Assembly (NCBI GenBank): GCA_038322995.1
Contig: JBBQGM010000001.1
Location: 62,001-126,000, forward strand
From: QHXQ01 sp038322995
Lineage (GTDB): Bacteria > Acidobacteriota > Blastocatellia > Pyrinomonadales > Pyrinomonadaceae
Reading direction: 5' to 3'
Length of the DNA stretch: 64,000 nucleotides
Shown here: piece after piece, positions 44,497 to 53,117 of the stretch
Layout: each line of letters begins with the position of its first letter
Numbering within the stretch: position 1 is the stretch's first letter
The notes under the pieces: model-generated
Told to the model about the DNA's origin: nothing
The model's input: only the letters and a program-made list of their open reading frames with translations
Database searches by the model: none
Program-made: the position numbers and the translations under genes

Positions 44497-45180
44497 TTAC
44501 GGCTTCGCGGCTGGTACGTCGGTTTTCGGCGCGGCCGGTTTACGGTGTGGGGCGCGTTCGATGTGGCTGGCGCTTGCCCACGCGGCGAGCGTGGCCGGGT
44601 CGGCGTGGTATTTGTTGCGCACGATGGGGTCGAGTTGGCGCACGGCATTGACGCCCGCGGCGAGCAACGCGCGGATGCTGGCAGTGGCGGCCACCTGCCG
44701 GCCCGTCTGCGTGGCGCGGGTGGTACGGGCTTGCTCGAACGCGGACAGGTGTTGTTGCAACTGCGTGAGGAAGTCCGCGGGCAGTTCGTTCTTGATGAAC
44801 TCGGCTTTGAGCGGTGTGGCGTTGGTCTGGAAGGCGTGGGCGGCGGCAATGAGCGCGTTATCTGTGCGCGCCGGCAGCTTGAAACTGGCGGCCGTGCCGG
44901 GCATGTCGGCGTCCATGCCGCGCGCTGTCTGACTAAGCTGCTCCAGGGCGCTGCGCAGCGCGTTGCGCGCCGCTTCTTTGCCGTCCGTACCGGCCTGCGC
45001 CAGCCGCGCCGCCGTCGCTTGCGCGGCCACTTCGTCGTTGACCGCCGTCAGGTTTTGCTTAATGCTCTGCGCCAGTTCGCCGCCGCGTGTCTTGGCGGGG
45101 AAATCGCCCGCGTGTTCGACGGCACAGAAGTTATCAACGCGCGCGAGCATAGCGAGCTTACGGTTCTCTGTGTTTTGCAT
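44497..45180 (-). CDS. Helical protein of unknown function
   Basis: 227 residues, mostly helical and Ala-rich, with no leader or membrane span. Typical stretches are LAQSIKQNLTAVNDEVAAQA, then AALEQLSQTARGMDADMP-like text, and AAATASIRALLAAGVNAVRQ-like text. The tail is basic and Pro-rich (RAPHRKPAAPKTDVPAAKP). I do not recognise a family. GGAG lies just before ATG 45180, and a perfect hairpin GAAGAAC/GTTCTTC at 45208-45227 sits in its leader. It is separated from the 21-bp repeat array by about 190 bases. Confidence 0.6.
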   Translation of the reverse strand: MQNTENRKLAMLARVDNFCAVEHAGDFPAKTRGGELAQSIKQNLTAVNDEVAAQATAARLAQAGTDGKEAARNALRSALEQLSQTARGMDADMPGTAASFKLPARTDNALIAAAHAFQTNATPLKAEFIKNELPADFLTQLQQHLSAFEQARTTRATQTGRQVAATASIRALLAAGVNAVRQLDPIVRNKYHADPATLAAWASASHIERAPHRKPAAPKTDVPAAKP

Positions 45181-45373
45181 GATTTGAGTCTCCTTGAGTG
45201 GGTCAGCGAAGAACTGTGAGGTTCTTCAGGTTGAGTGACAACGATGCGTTAGATGGCCTTACGGCAACTGCTAGAGACGGCGATTATACAGCCATCGGTT
45301 GTCGCCGCATACAAATTCTTTCTGCCGCCCACAGGCCGCAGTCAGTCGCGCCCAAAACAGCCTTCGCGCACGT
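45181..45373. other. Intergenic stretch before the 21-bp array
   Basis: Holds the leader of the minus-strand gene at 45180, including the small hairpin at 45208-45227. From 45272 onward the plus strand is open in frame into the array, but only a TTG start (45299) is available and no ribosome binding site is evident. Confidence 0.4.
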
Positions 45374-45712
45374 TGCAACACTGCATCACAGCCCTATAGC
45401 CCGACCCCGCGCACCTGCAATCACAATCTTTCACATTGCAACTGCCCGCGCACACACTGCAATTCCAATCTTGCAATCCGCAGCTATAATCTGCACACCT
45501 ACAACGCCACTCTTGCACGTTGTAACTACGATCTTACAGTCTGCAAACACGATCTAACACGCTGCGAGTATGATCTGCGCGGCTGCGACCGCGTTCGCGC
45601 GCCTTGCGACCGCGAACTTGCACGCCACAACCGGGGTTGTGCAGGCTGCAAAGGAATTCTTACGCGGCTAGACCGTCGCCGGCCAAGCGTAGGCGGCGGC
45701 TTTGACAGTTGA
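45299..45712 (+). CDS. Possible Cys-heptad repeat peptide (uncertain)
   Basis: A 137-codon plus-strand frame spanning the 21-bp array, with units such as CNYDLTV, CKHDLTR, CEYDLRG and CDRELAR. Many changes between units fall on third codon positions (TGC/TGT, AAC/AAT, CTT/CTA/CTG), which would fit coding constraint. Against this, the only start is TTG 45299, no ribosome binding site is seen, another frame is open for part of the way, and the end overlaps the opposite gene. The array may be purely structural. Confidence 0.25.
   Translation: MSPHTNSFCRPQAAVSRAQNSLRARCNTASQPYSPTPRTCNHNLSHCNCPRTHCNSNLAIRSYNLHTYNATLARCNYDLTVCKHDLTRCEYDLRGCDRVRAPCDRELARHNRGCAGCKGILTRLDRRRPSVGGGFDS
45374..45667 (+). 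repeat. Degenerate 21-bp tandem array, 14 units
   Basis: Fourteen head-to-tail units of exactly 21 bases, consensus near TGCAACTACGATCTTACACGC. It ends at 45667, directly abutting the stop codon of the minus-strand gene at 45668. Clear units include TGTAACTACGATCTTACAGTC, TGCAAACACGATCTAACACGC and TGCGAGTATGATCTGCGCGGC (each 21 bases with one or more changes). Read in the one open plus frame the units give a heptapeptide of the form C-N-Y-D-L-T-R, with Cys at position 1 in ten of fourteen units. Whether it is translated is unproven. Confidence 0.75.
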
Positions 45713-48700
45713 GTAGTTATCGTCGAGCGCGGATTCGAGTAAGCACAGGGCTGCGATGCGCCGCGCCATCTGCATAACCTCGCGCGTCTCGTCGGCCGTC
45801 AGGTCGCGCCGCAACAATTCGTGTTCCCGGTAGCTGAGCCACTTCTTCATCACCTGATAACCGCCGATGGTGTAGGCCCAGACGCGCGCTGGGACGTTTT
45901 GCCAGCAGGCTACGTCGTTCAGATAAACGTCGTGCGTGTCTGCGCCGAGAGATGCGTCGGGGTCGCCATCGGTTAGTTGACTGGCGAGCGGGCTGTCGGT
46001 CATGGCGGCGCGTTCGGCGGGCTGAAAGGGGCGAGTGGTGAGGCGGCCTTTGCCGGGCATGGTGACGCCGCCTTTGCCCGCGTGGCCCCAACCGGCGTTT
46101 AGCTGCAAGTCGCCCGCGTTCGGGTTGAGCGCGCCGCCGCCGATGCGTGTGACGTTGGCGACGGTGCGGAGGAACGGATCGATTGTGCCGTGCGTGACGC
46201 CCGCGACGTGTTGTTCGGTGTCGAGCAGCGCGGCAATACGCCGGCCGAGCGCGGCGGAAGCACGGAGCGCGGCCAAAGTATCGGGGAGCGGGACGCGCGG
46301 CCAGTCCTGCCGCAATGCGCCATCATTCTCTATTCGATATGAAGGTGCATGTAAGATAGCAACAATGTGAAAGAAAAGACTCTCATACTCATCTACTGCC
46401 CCAATAGGTTCTAAGTAATCAACAGCAAACTCAGAGAGGTTAGGTTGAGGCGTGGCTTGATTGCTTGTTTCCTCTTCATGTTTAGTAAAAAGGTCACGAC
46501 GTTGCATTGCATCATAACGAATATATAGCGGAAATACATTAGCACTTCTATCCATTAAATCTATGCAGCCAACATTTTTTATGACTTGCGGTTTTGACCA
46601 TTCCCCTCGTGGCTTTTGTTGAGATACAAGACATATATTACCGTTTAATACTTGAGCAAAGTATTCGGCACGTTTCTCATCAAGCAGTTTTGTTTCAGCT
46701 TCCCAATAAAGCCAACGTACATCAAAGGGGCGATAGCTATAACGAATAATGTTATGTGGTAAGAAACCACGTTTGCGTAAGTAATCACGTACAGATTCGG
46801 CATCGAACCGAGCAGTATTATCCATCGCCCCTGGCGCAATGCGTCGCATCTCTTCGTGATTCACTTTGGGATCGAAATATTTCTCCATACGTCGAATCAA
46901 GTTCTCACGGTCAATATCTACTACGACATCATCTCGGCTTGTTTTCACGCCGGGGAAAGAAACAGGGAAGAGGTCGCGTAGTAGCGGCCATTCACCGTAT
47001 GCTTCGTTAGTAGTTATCGGCAGAAATGGCAAACCGAGATCAAGGATCGGCGTGACATCTGAATAGCTTGCTACGGTTTCCTGTTTGACATCTGCAAGAA
47101 GCTGCTCGCGCTTACCTTTGCCCCACAAATTTCTGAATTTCACCGACTCTGCCGCCGTATGTGTCTCTTTGCGTACAAGCAAGGTGATAGCTGTACCAAC
47201 CTGTATGCCTTCACGGTTTCGCTCAGTTGAGAAAATACTTGGATCGGGTTTGCCTTCAGGCGTTAGCTTGCCAGTTTTGTACTTGTCGCCATTAAGTGAA
47301 TCAATCCAGACACCATCAAACGCAGTTAAATAACGCTCACGCATCCCTGTGAACGAAAGCCCGTCAAGCCAAGAGTAGTTTGAAATGAAACACACCACGC
47401 CCTCGCCGGTCTGCTCCGCGATCCGTCGCTCTGCTATGCGGAAGAAACGCACATATAGATCATTCAATCCTTGTCCTTGCGGAGCAGGAGCTTTGATAGT
47501 GGTGCGATAAGCGTTCGACAGGTCGCGTTCTTCCTTCACTGCAACATTGGCAAAGCCGTTGTACGGCGGGTTGCCGAGGATGACGAGGATCGGCGTCTCG
47601 CGTTTCACCTTCTCCGCCGCGTCGCGCTCCGCTTCCAACTCTGGAAACAGCAGGTGCGTCTTTGGTTCCTTCGCCGGTTCCCACCCCGTCAGCGCATTGG
47701 TCAGATAAACGCCCACCCGCTCGTCCGTCGCATCGCTCAACGGTGCGCCGAGGTTCTGTAGCAGCAGCCCCAACTGCAAGTGCGCCACGACGAACGGCGC
47801 GGGCAGTATCTCGAAGCCGAACACACGCTTTGTCGCCGCCTCTTTCAGATAGTGGCCGCTCAAGCCCTCGCCCTCGCGCGCCGTCAACGTCGCCCCGATG
47901 TGCCGCAACACCTCGACGAGATAAGCCCCCGTCCCGCAACACGGGTCAAGCACATAGACGCGCTCGTCCGCCAACCCGTCCGCGATGTGCAACTCTTCGC
48001 GCAAGACCGTGTCCACGCGCGCCACCATGTACTGCACGATCTCCTGCGGCGTGTACCAGACGCCAAGCTCCTTGCGTAGCTGCGGGTCGAAGTTTTGCAG
48101 AAACGGCTCGTAGAAATACTGCACCGCCTGCCCCTCCTCGAACCGCGCGAAAAACTCCGCACGCTGCACACGATTCAACACGGCGGCCGTCCAGTCCAAC
48201 ACTTCCACCAGACCGAGTTGGCCGAGCGTCTGCGGCGAGGCCACCTGATAAAACAACGCGCGGATCATCGGCACATGCAACTCATACGAAGCCGTGCGCC
48301 AATCGAACCGCGTCTGCCCGTCTCCCGGCGGATGCTTCTTGCTCCACAACACCCACGCCGAGAACACGCCATAAAAAAGCGTCTGCACCAGCGTCGAACG
48401 AAAGAAGTTTTCGCCCTGCGCGCCCTCAAACCGTAAGCCCAACGCCCCTTCCAACGCCGCACGCACGTTCTGTAACGCCGGTAACTCCACACCCTCGATC
48501 CGCGCCTTCGCATCACGCGCATAAGACGCCAGAAACCACGCCACCTGTTCGGGATCAACCAGCCCCGCCGCGTGCAACATCACCCGCTTCAAATACTCCA
48601 CGAACCGCGCGCCGTGCTGTGCCGCCAACGCACGCGGCGACGCCGCCCAGAACGCCTGTTCACTCTCTGCGAGGTCGTAAGCTTCAAGCGTGACCGGCTT

Positions 48701-49096
48701 ACCGTTCTCGTCATACCCGACCAATAGGAACGAACGATAGTTCGTCACCAGCACTTGCCGGTACGTGCGCAGATAGGTCTGCACCTGCTTGCTCGCGGCC
48801 ACCTGCGCCACATCTTCGTTCGTGCCCTTAACCTCGACGCAGCCGCGTGCGGGCAGTTGCCCCTCCATCGGCGCACCCGTGCCACGCTGAAATTGCGACG
48901 CTTCGTAGAGTCCGCCATCGGGAATCCCCGCGCCCTGATTCTTCGGATTGAGGATGCACTGCACCTTCGGCTTCAACGTCTTGCCGACCTCGTTCAGCAG
49001 CGCGACGAGCGCAGGGTAATAAGAAGTCTCCCGCACTGCCGCGCCCGTGCTGCGAATCGCGCGCAACTCGCCGAGATATGTTTCGAGTGCTTCCAT
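45668..49096 (-). CDS. Type ISP/IIG-like restriction-modification enzyme, no helicase part
   Basis: 1142 residues. The first 350 or so residues look nuclease-like, with PALVALLNEVGKTLKPKVQC and GCVEVKGTNEDVAQVAASKQ resembling Mrr-type PD-(D/E)xK text. A gamma-class N6-adenine methyltransferase follows: LGVWYTPQEIVQYMVARVD, motif I LDPCCGTGAYLVEVLRH, and motif IV ILGNPPYNGFA. The C-terminal part resembles type ISP specificity regions (YSYRPFDVRWLYWEA). The helicase that true type ISP enzymes carry is absent, so a BREX-like or single-chain IIG role is possible. Residues about 519-925 (46320-47540) use A/T-richer codons. ATG 49096 starts the MEALETYLGELRAIR helix. Confidence 0.78.
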   Translation of the reverse strand: MEALETYLGELRAIRSTGAAVRETSYYPALVALLNEVGKTLKPKVQCILNPKNQGAGIPDGGLYEASQFQRGTGAPMEGQLPARGCVEVKGTNEDVAQVAASKQVQTYLRTYRQVLVTNYRSFLLVGYDENGKPVTLEAYDLAESEQAFWAASPRALAAQHGARFVEYLKRVMLHAAGLVDPEQVAWFLASYARDAKARIEGVELPALQNVRAALEGALGLRFEGAQGENFFRSTLVQTLFYGVFSAWVLWSKKHPPGDGQTRFDWRTASYELHVPMIRALFYQVASPQTLGQLGLVEVLDWTAAVLNRVQRAEFFARFEEGQAVQYFYEPFLQNFDPQLRKELGVWYTPQEIVQYMVARVDTVLREELHIADGLADERVYVLDPCCGTGAYLVEVLRHIGATLTAREGEGLSGHYLKEAATKRVFGFEILPAPFVVAHLQLGLLLQNLGAPLSDATDERVGVYLTNALTGWEPAKEPKTHLLFPELEAERDAAEKVKRETPILVILGNPPYNGFANVAVKEERDLSNAYRTTIKAPAPQGQGLNDLYVRFFRIAERRIAEQTGEGVVCFISNYSWLDGLSFTGMRERYLTAFDGVWIDSLNGDKYKTGKLTPEGKPDPSIFSTERNREGIQVGTAITLLVRKETHTAAESVKFRNLWGKGKREQLLADVKQETVASYSDVTPILDLGLPFLPITTNEAYGEWPLLRDLFPVSFPGVKTSRDDVVVDIDRENLIRRMEKYFDPKVNHEEMRRIAPGAMDNTARFDAESVRDYLRKRGFLPHNIIRYSYRPFDVRWLYWEAETKLLDEKRAEYFAQVLNGNICLVSQQKPRGEWSKPQVIKNVGCIDLMDRSANVFPLYIRYDAMQRRDLFTKHEEETSNQATPQPNLSEFAVDYLEPIGAVDEYESLFFHIVAILHAPSYRIENDGALRQDWPRVPLPDTLAALRASAALGRRIAALLDTEQHVAGVTHGTIDPFLRTVANVTRIGGGALNPNAGDLQLNAGWGHAGKGGVTMPGKGRLTTRPFQPAERAAMTDSPLASQLTDGDPDASLGADTHDVYLNDVACWQNVPARVWAYTIGGYQVMKKWLSYREHELLRRDLTADETREVMQMARRIAALCLLESALDDNYSTVKAAAYAWPATV

Positions 49097-49165
49097 ACTT
49101 ATTAACCCGCGTTGTGTGTCTGACGGTGAAGATTACTTGGTCTGCTTGAGCTAATCGGTCTAACT

Positions 49166-49519
49166 CTACGCCTTACCGTTGCGCCCCGCGCGCACGATGT
49201 CGATCAGCGCATTCAGCTTTTGCTCGGTATGTGCCTGCGAGTCAGCTAGCTCTGCGAATCGCTCGTCAGCATGTGCCCGCGACGCGGCGAGCCGTTCTTC
49301 AGTATGTGCTTGCGCTGCTGCATGCCGTTCGCTCATACGCACCTGCTCATCTACCACTTCGCGCAGCACATTGGTTAAGTGCGTCACGAGTTGCCCGGTT
49401 CGTGTCTGCGCTGCCTGTAGTTCCTTTTGCCCCTCTTGTAGCTGTTGCATGTTGACGGCAAACTGCGCCTGTTGGGCGAGGATGAAGTCCATCGTGCGTT
49501 GCAGCTCTTCGTTCGTCAT
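49166..49519 (-). CDS. Small coiled-coil protein
   Basis: 117 residues, almost entirely heptad-patterned helix: MTNEELQRTMDFILAQQAQF, then NMQQLQEGQKELQAAQTRTG, then AAAQAHTEERLAASRAHADE-like repeats. GGAGG lies about a dozen bases before ATG 49519. It sits upstream of the large methyltransferase on the same strand with a 69-base gap, so it may be co-transcribed. A similar short coiled-coil gene occurs at 63044-63376. Function is unknown; small coiled-coil proteins of this kind are common in Acidobacteriota and Cyanobacteria. Confidence 0.65.
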   Translation of the reverse strand: MTNEELQRTMDFILAQQAQFAVNMQQLQEGQKELQAAQTRTGQLVTHLTNVLREVVDEQVRMSERHAAAQAHTEERLAASRAHADERFAELADSQAHTEQKLNALIDIVRAGRNGKA

Positions 49520-49661
49520 AAGTGGTGAGTCCTCCGTGTGGCGCATTCTACACGAAAGCTGTGCGGCGGTCAGCGTAAAAGCGAAAGCGCGGAACGATGT
49601 GCCAGGCAGCCGCGCCATTGTCATATCGTCCCGCACTTGAGTTTGTCGGCTGTGGCGCGCG

Positions 49662-51014
49662 TTAGCCGTTCGGGTTGGCGCGCAAGGTGATTTCCGAGCC
49701 GCGCGGGAGTTCGAGATCGTCGCGCCCTTGCACGTAGACTGAGCCTGCGCCCGCGCCCGCGCCGATGGCCGCGCCGATGGCCGCGCCTTTGCCGCCGCGC
49801 GCAATCGCGCCGATGATCGCGCCGATGGCCGCGCCCAGTGCCACGCGCTCCACCGTGCGATTGTTCTGGCTGTCGCGCGCCTGCACGTCGCCGCCGCCCT
49901 CTGCGTCCACCCGCACATCTTCGCCGCCCACCGGTTGCACCGCTTCGACGACGCCCGCGAACTCATCCGTGCGCCCGTCGGTCAGACGTATGCGCTCGAA
50001 GTTAAACGCCAACTCGGCGCGGCCGTTAATCCGCCCGCCTCGTTCGACGCGCGTGATTGTGCCCGTCAGCGTTGCGCCCGCGAACTGCGCCGGTGCGCGC
50101 ACGGTCATCGTGAAGGGATCGCCGACGCGCGTGCGCGCCGTACTGAGATCATCGTCTAAGACAGCGACGAACTGTGTGTTGCGTCCGATGGTGAAGCCTG
50201 TGTTGGGCGGCGTGTTGTCGGGCGGCCCAGGCGCGGGCGGGCGCGGGCGCAGCACGGGCGGCGTGGTCTGCGCTGTGCGATTGTTGGCCGTCGCAGGTGG
50301 CGGCGCGTTGCGCCCGGTCGTGCGCGCAGGATTGCGCCGCGTGTTGCGGGCGCTGGTGCTCGCCGCTTCGGGCCGGCCATAAATGTCGAAGCGCGCAAGC
50401 CCGGAGGTCTTGTCGTACACGCTGACGACGACGACGGGTTGATTTAGTTGTGCATCGGAGATGCGGCGGGTCACGCGCAGGCGTTCCCCCTGTTCAATTG
50501 ACTCGAAGGTGACGGCGAAGTCGTCTTCCGCGTTTCCGCGCGAACTGATCGAGAGCATGTCGCCGGTGAGCGCGGCGCGCGTCTGCACGAGATGACCGTC
50601 GGCGGCGCGCTCGTTGCGGGTAACGCCGTCGGCGTCGAACGTGATGCGCGGCGCGCGGGTGGAGGCGATGTCGAGCAAGCGCGCCCGCCGTTGCAGCGTC
50701 AGTTGTGTGGGCGATGTGAGGCGCGGGATGAGATTATCGAGCACACGTTGCTGTGCGTCGGACGACAACCCGGCGGCGGCGCGCGTGGCGGCCTCCTGCG
50801 GATCGTCGCTGTTGGGCGCATCGAGTTGATATGTGCCGGTCAGGCGTGCGTCGGCTGCGGACGTGTTGGCAGCCGCCGCCGGGCGGCGGGCGGCAGGCTT
50901 CGCGGGCGCGGGTCGCCGCGTTGTACGACGTTGCGCTACGCCGGGCACGGCCAACTGCAAACTCACAAGCGCGCACACAAGCGCCGCGCTAACAATGCGT
51001 CTGATCTGTCTCAT
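49662..51014 (-). CDS. Secreted protein with Gly-rich C-terminal helix repeats
   Basis: 450 residues, leader RRIVSAALVCALVSLQLAVP then GVAQ. A basic Pro/Ala-rich linker follows, then GTYQLDAPNSDDPQEAATRA and a beta-rich centre (GVTRNERAADGHLVQTRAAL, GERLRVTRRI). A long Pro/Arg/Asn linker leads to a second beta domain (FVAVLDDDLSTARTRVGDPF). The end is a glycine-zipper-like stretch, ALGAAIGAIIGAIARGGKGA then AIGAAIGAGAGAGS, that may insert into a membrane. GGAGGGGCAG directly precedes ATG 51014. No family is recognised. Confidence 0.6.
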   Translation of the reverse strand: MRQIRRIVSAALVCALVSLQLAVPGVAQRRTTRRPAPAKPAARRPAAAANTSAADARLTGTYQLDAPNSDDPQEAATRAAAGLSSDAQQRVLDNLIPRLTSPTQLTLQRRARLLDIASTRAPRITFDADGVTRNERAADGHLVQTRAALTGDMLSISSRGNAEDDFAVTFESIEQGERLRVTRRISDAQLNQPVVVVSVYDKTSGLARFDIYGRPEAASTSARNTRRNPARTTGRNAPPPATANNRTAQTTPPVLRPRPPAPGPPDNTPPNTGFTIGRNTQFVAVLDDDLSTARTRVGDPFTMTVRAPAQFAGATLTGTITRVERGGRINGRAELAFNFERIRLTDGRTDEFAGVVEAVQPVGGEDVRVDAEGGGDVQARDSQNNRTVERVALGAAIGAIIGAIARGGKGAAIGAAIGAGAGAGSVYVQGRDDLELPRGSEITLRANPNG

Positions 51015-51147
51015 CTGCCCCTCCATGCTCACAAAAACTATCTCCGCTCAAACAAGGAAACCGTCTGGGAGCCAGCGCAGCCGCGCCAACGCCGGGAGAG
51101 TAGCTCAAATTTTAAGGGGGGAGTTAAGGTCGCGTGCGACAAAGCAT

Positions 51148-51184
51148 AAAACCGCGCGCGGCTTTTACGCAAGGCGCGCGCGGT
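51148..51184 (-). terminator. Rho-independent terminator after glmS
   Basis: On the minus strand, ACCGCGCGCG (51184-51175) pairs perfectly with CGCGCGCGGT (51160-51151) around a 14-base loop and is followed by TTTTAT. It begins 15 bases after the glmS stop. The 5' side of its stem overlaps a perfect 14-base match to the T-box core (AGGGTGGCACCGCG, 51192-51179). Confidence 0.8.
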
Positions 51185-51199
51185 GCCACCCTGATCTCA

Positions 51200-53059
51200 T
51201 CATTCAACCGTCACGGACTTGGCCAGATTGCGCGGCTGATCCACGTCGCAGCCACGGCGCACGGCGATGTGATAGGCGAGCAGTTGCAGCGGGATGATCG
51301 AGAGAATCGGCGCGAGCAGGTCGCTGGATGGGGGCACGCTGATCGTGCGGTCGGAGACTTTGGCCGATAGCTCGTCGCCTTCGGTTAAGACGGAGATGAC
51401 GACGCCTTCGCGGGCTTTGACCTCGACGATGTTCGAGTGCGTCTTCTCGTAGCGCAACTCGGACGCTTTGTTGCCCGCTTCGCGCGTGTTGATGACGACG
51501 ACGGGCAGCCGCTCGTCGATGAGCGCGTTCGGCCCGTGCTTCATCTCGCCGGCCGGGTAGCCTTCGGCGTGGATATAGGAAATCTCCTTGAGCTTGAGCG
51601 CGCCTTCGAGCGCGACGGTGAAGTTGATACCGCGCCCCAGATAGAGGAAATCCTGCGAGCGGTGAAACTCTTTGGCCAGTTCTTCCAACTCGTCAGATTC
51701 GGAGAGCAGATGCTCGATCTTGACAGGCAGTTCGGCCAACTCCTGCGCGTGATGTTTGGCCTCGTCCGCGCTGAGTGTGCCGCGCAACTGGCCGAAGTAG
51801 AGCGCGAACAGATAGAGCGCGATCATCTGCGCGGTGAACGCTTTCGTCGAGGCGACGCCGATCTCCGGGCCAGCGTGCGTTAGGATCGTGCCGTCGGACT
51901 CGCGCGTGATCATCGAGCCATAGACGTTGCAGATCGCCAGCACCTTCGCGCCGCGCTCTTTCGCTTCGCGCAAGGCCGCGATGGTGTCCGCCGTCTCGCC
52001 CGACTGTGAGATGACGATGAGCAGAGTCTTCTCATCAATCACCGGATCGCGATAACGAAACTCGGAGGCATAATCAACTTCGACGGGCACGCGCGCCAGT
52101 TGCTCGATCATGTACTTGCCGGCCAACCCGGCGTGCCAGCTTGTGCCGCAGGCCGCGATCATCACGCGGTCGCAGGCGCGAAACTCCGCCTCGGTGATGT
52201 TCATCTCATCGAGATAGACGCGGCCCGTGTCGAGCGAGATGCGCCCCTGCACGGTGTCGCGCACGGCGCGCGGCTGCTCGTAAATCTCCTTGAGCATGAA
52301 ATGCTTGAACCCGCCCTTCTCGGCCATGATCGGATCCCAGGTGATGCGCTGCTGCTGCGGCTCGCGTATGTTGCCCTCGAAGTCCGTGACGCGCACGGCG
52401 TCCTTTGTTAGCACCGCGATCTCGCCGTCGCCAAGGAAGAATACGTCGCGCGTGTGTTGCAGGATGGGCGGGATGTCGGAGGCGACGAAGTATTCGCCGT
52501 CGCCTAAGCCGATCACGACGGGCGGGCCCTGGCGCACGGCGATGATCGTGTCCGGTTCGTCCACCGAGATGATCGCGAGCGCGAAGATGCCGCGCAGGTC
52601 GCGTATCGCCTGCCGGACAGCCACCTCAAACGAGGTTTCGGTGCGCAGATACTCCTCGATCAGATGCGCGATCACTTCCGTGTCCGTCTCGGTGACGAAG
52701 CGATGATCCGAGCCGCGCAAACGCTCTTTCAGTTGTAAATAATTCTCGATGATGCCGTTATGCACGACGACGACACGGCCCGTGCAGTCGCGGTGCGGGT
52801 GCGCGTTCTCTTCCGTGGGGCGGCCGTGCGTGGCCCAGCGCGTGTGCCCAATGCCATACGTGCCATCAAGCGGCTTCAGGCGGAGCGCTTCTTCGAGGTT
52901 GCGCAGCTTGCCTTCGGCGCGGCGGATGTCGAGGCAGTGGTGCTCGTCCACAACCGCGATGCCGGCCGAATCGTAACCGCGATATTCCAGTTTGCGCAGC
53001 CCGTCAATGATGACCGGCACAACCTGCTTGTTGCCTACATACCCGACAATGCCACACAT
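51200..53059 (-). CDS. glmS: Glucosamine-6-phosphate synthase
   Basis: 619 residues making glucosamine-6-phosphate from fructose-6-phosphate and glutamine, the first step to UDP-GlcNAc. The N-terminal glutaminase has the catalytic Cys2 in MCGIVGYVG and GHTRWATHGRPTEENAHPH. Two SIS sugar-phosphate isomerase domains follow, with ISQSGETADTIAALREAKER and YLGRGINFTVALEGALKLKE. The C-terminus ends in the usual DQPRNLAKSVTVE. glmU lies just upstream on the same strand and yvcK before it, so UDP-GlcNAc supply is grouped. No glmS ribozyme is seen; the gap upstream is only 58 bases. Confidence 0.96.
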   Translation of the reverse strand: MCGIVGYVGNKQVVPVIIDGLRKLEYRGYDSAGIAVVDEHHCLDIRRAEGKLRNLEEALRLKPLDGTYGIGHTRWATHGRPTEENAHPHRDCTGRVVVVHNGIIENYLQLKERLRGSDHRFVTETDTEVIAHLIEEYLRTETSFEVAVRQAIRDLRGIFALAIISVDEPDTIIAVRQGPPVVIGLGDGEYFVASDIPPILQHTRDVFFLGDGEIAVLTKDAVRVTDFEGNIREPQQQRITWDPIMAEKGGFKHFMLKEIYEQPRAVRDTVQGRISLDTGRVYLDEMNITEAEFRACDRVMIAACGTSWHAGLAGKYMIEQLARVPVEVDYASEFRYRDPVIDEKTLLIVISQSGETADTIAALREAKERGAKVLAICNVYGSMITRESDGTILTHAGPEIGVASTKAFTAQMIALYLFALYFGQLRGTLSADEAKHHAQELAELPVKIEHLLSESDELEELAKEFHRSQDFLYLGRGINFTVALEGALKLKEISYIHAEGYPAGEMKHGPNALIDERLPVVVINTREAGNKASELRYEKTHSNIVEVKAREGVVISVLTEGDELSAKVSDRTISVPPSSDLLAPILSIIPLQLLAYHIAVRRGCDVDQPRNLAKSVTVE

Positions 53060-53117
53060 GCGTTCGATTACCTTTCAGGAGAGCGTTGGCTGCTGAAGGA
53101 TGAGCGGCGAGGCCGTC

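Noticed and set aside
45374..45667. CRISPR array
   Set aside because: The units are contiguous, with no separate spacers, and no cas genes are present.
49520..49966. N-terminal extension of the coiled-coil gene at 49166
   Set aside because: The extra codons lie in another frame of the secreted-protein gene and read as Ser/Arg/Ala-rich noise; ATG 49519 with GGAGG is better.
51179..51192. A working T-box riboswitch
   Set aside because: The 14-base core is present, but there is no space for Stem I between it and the glmS stop, and the downstream gene is not an amino-acid gene. Kept only as an oddity.
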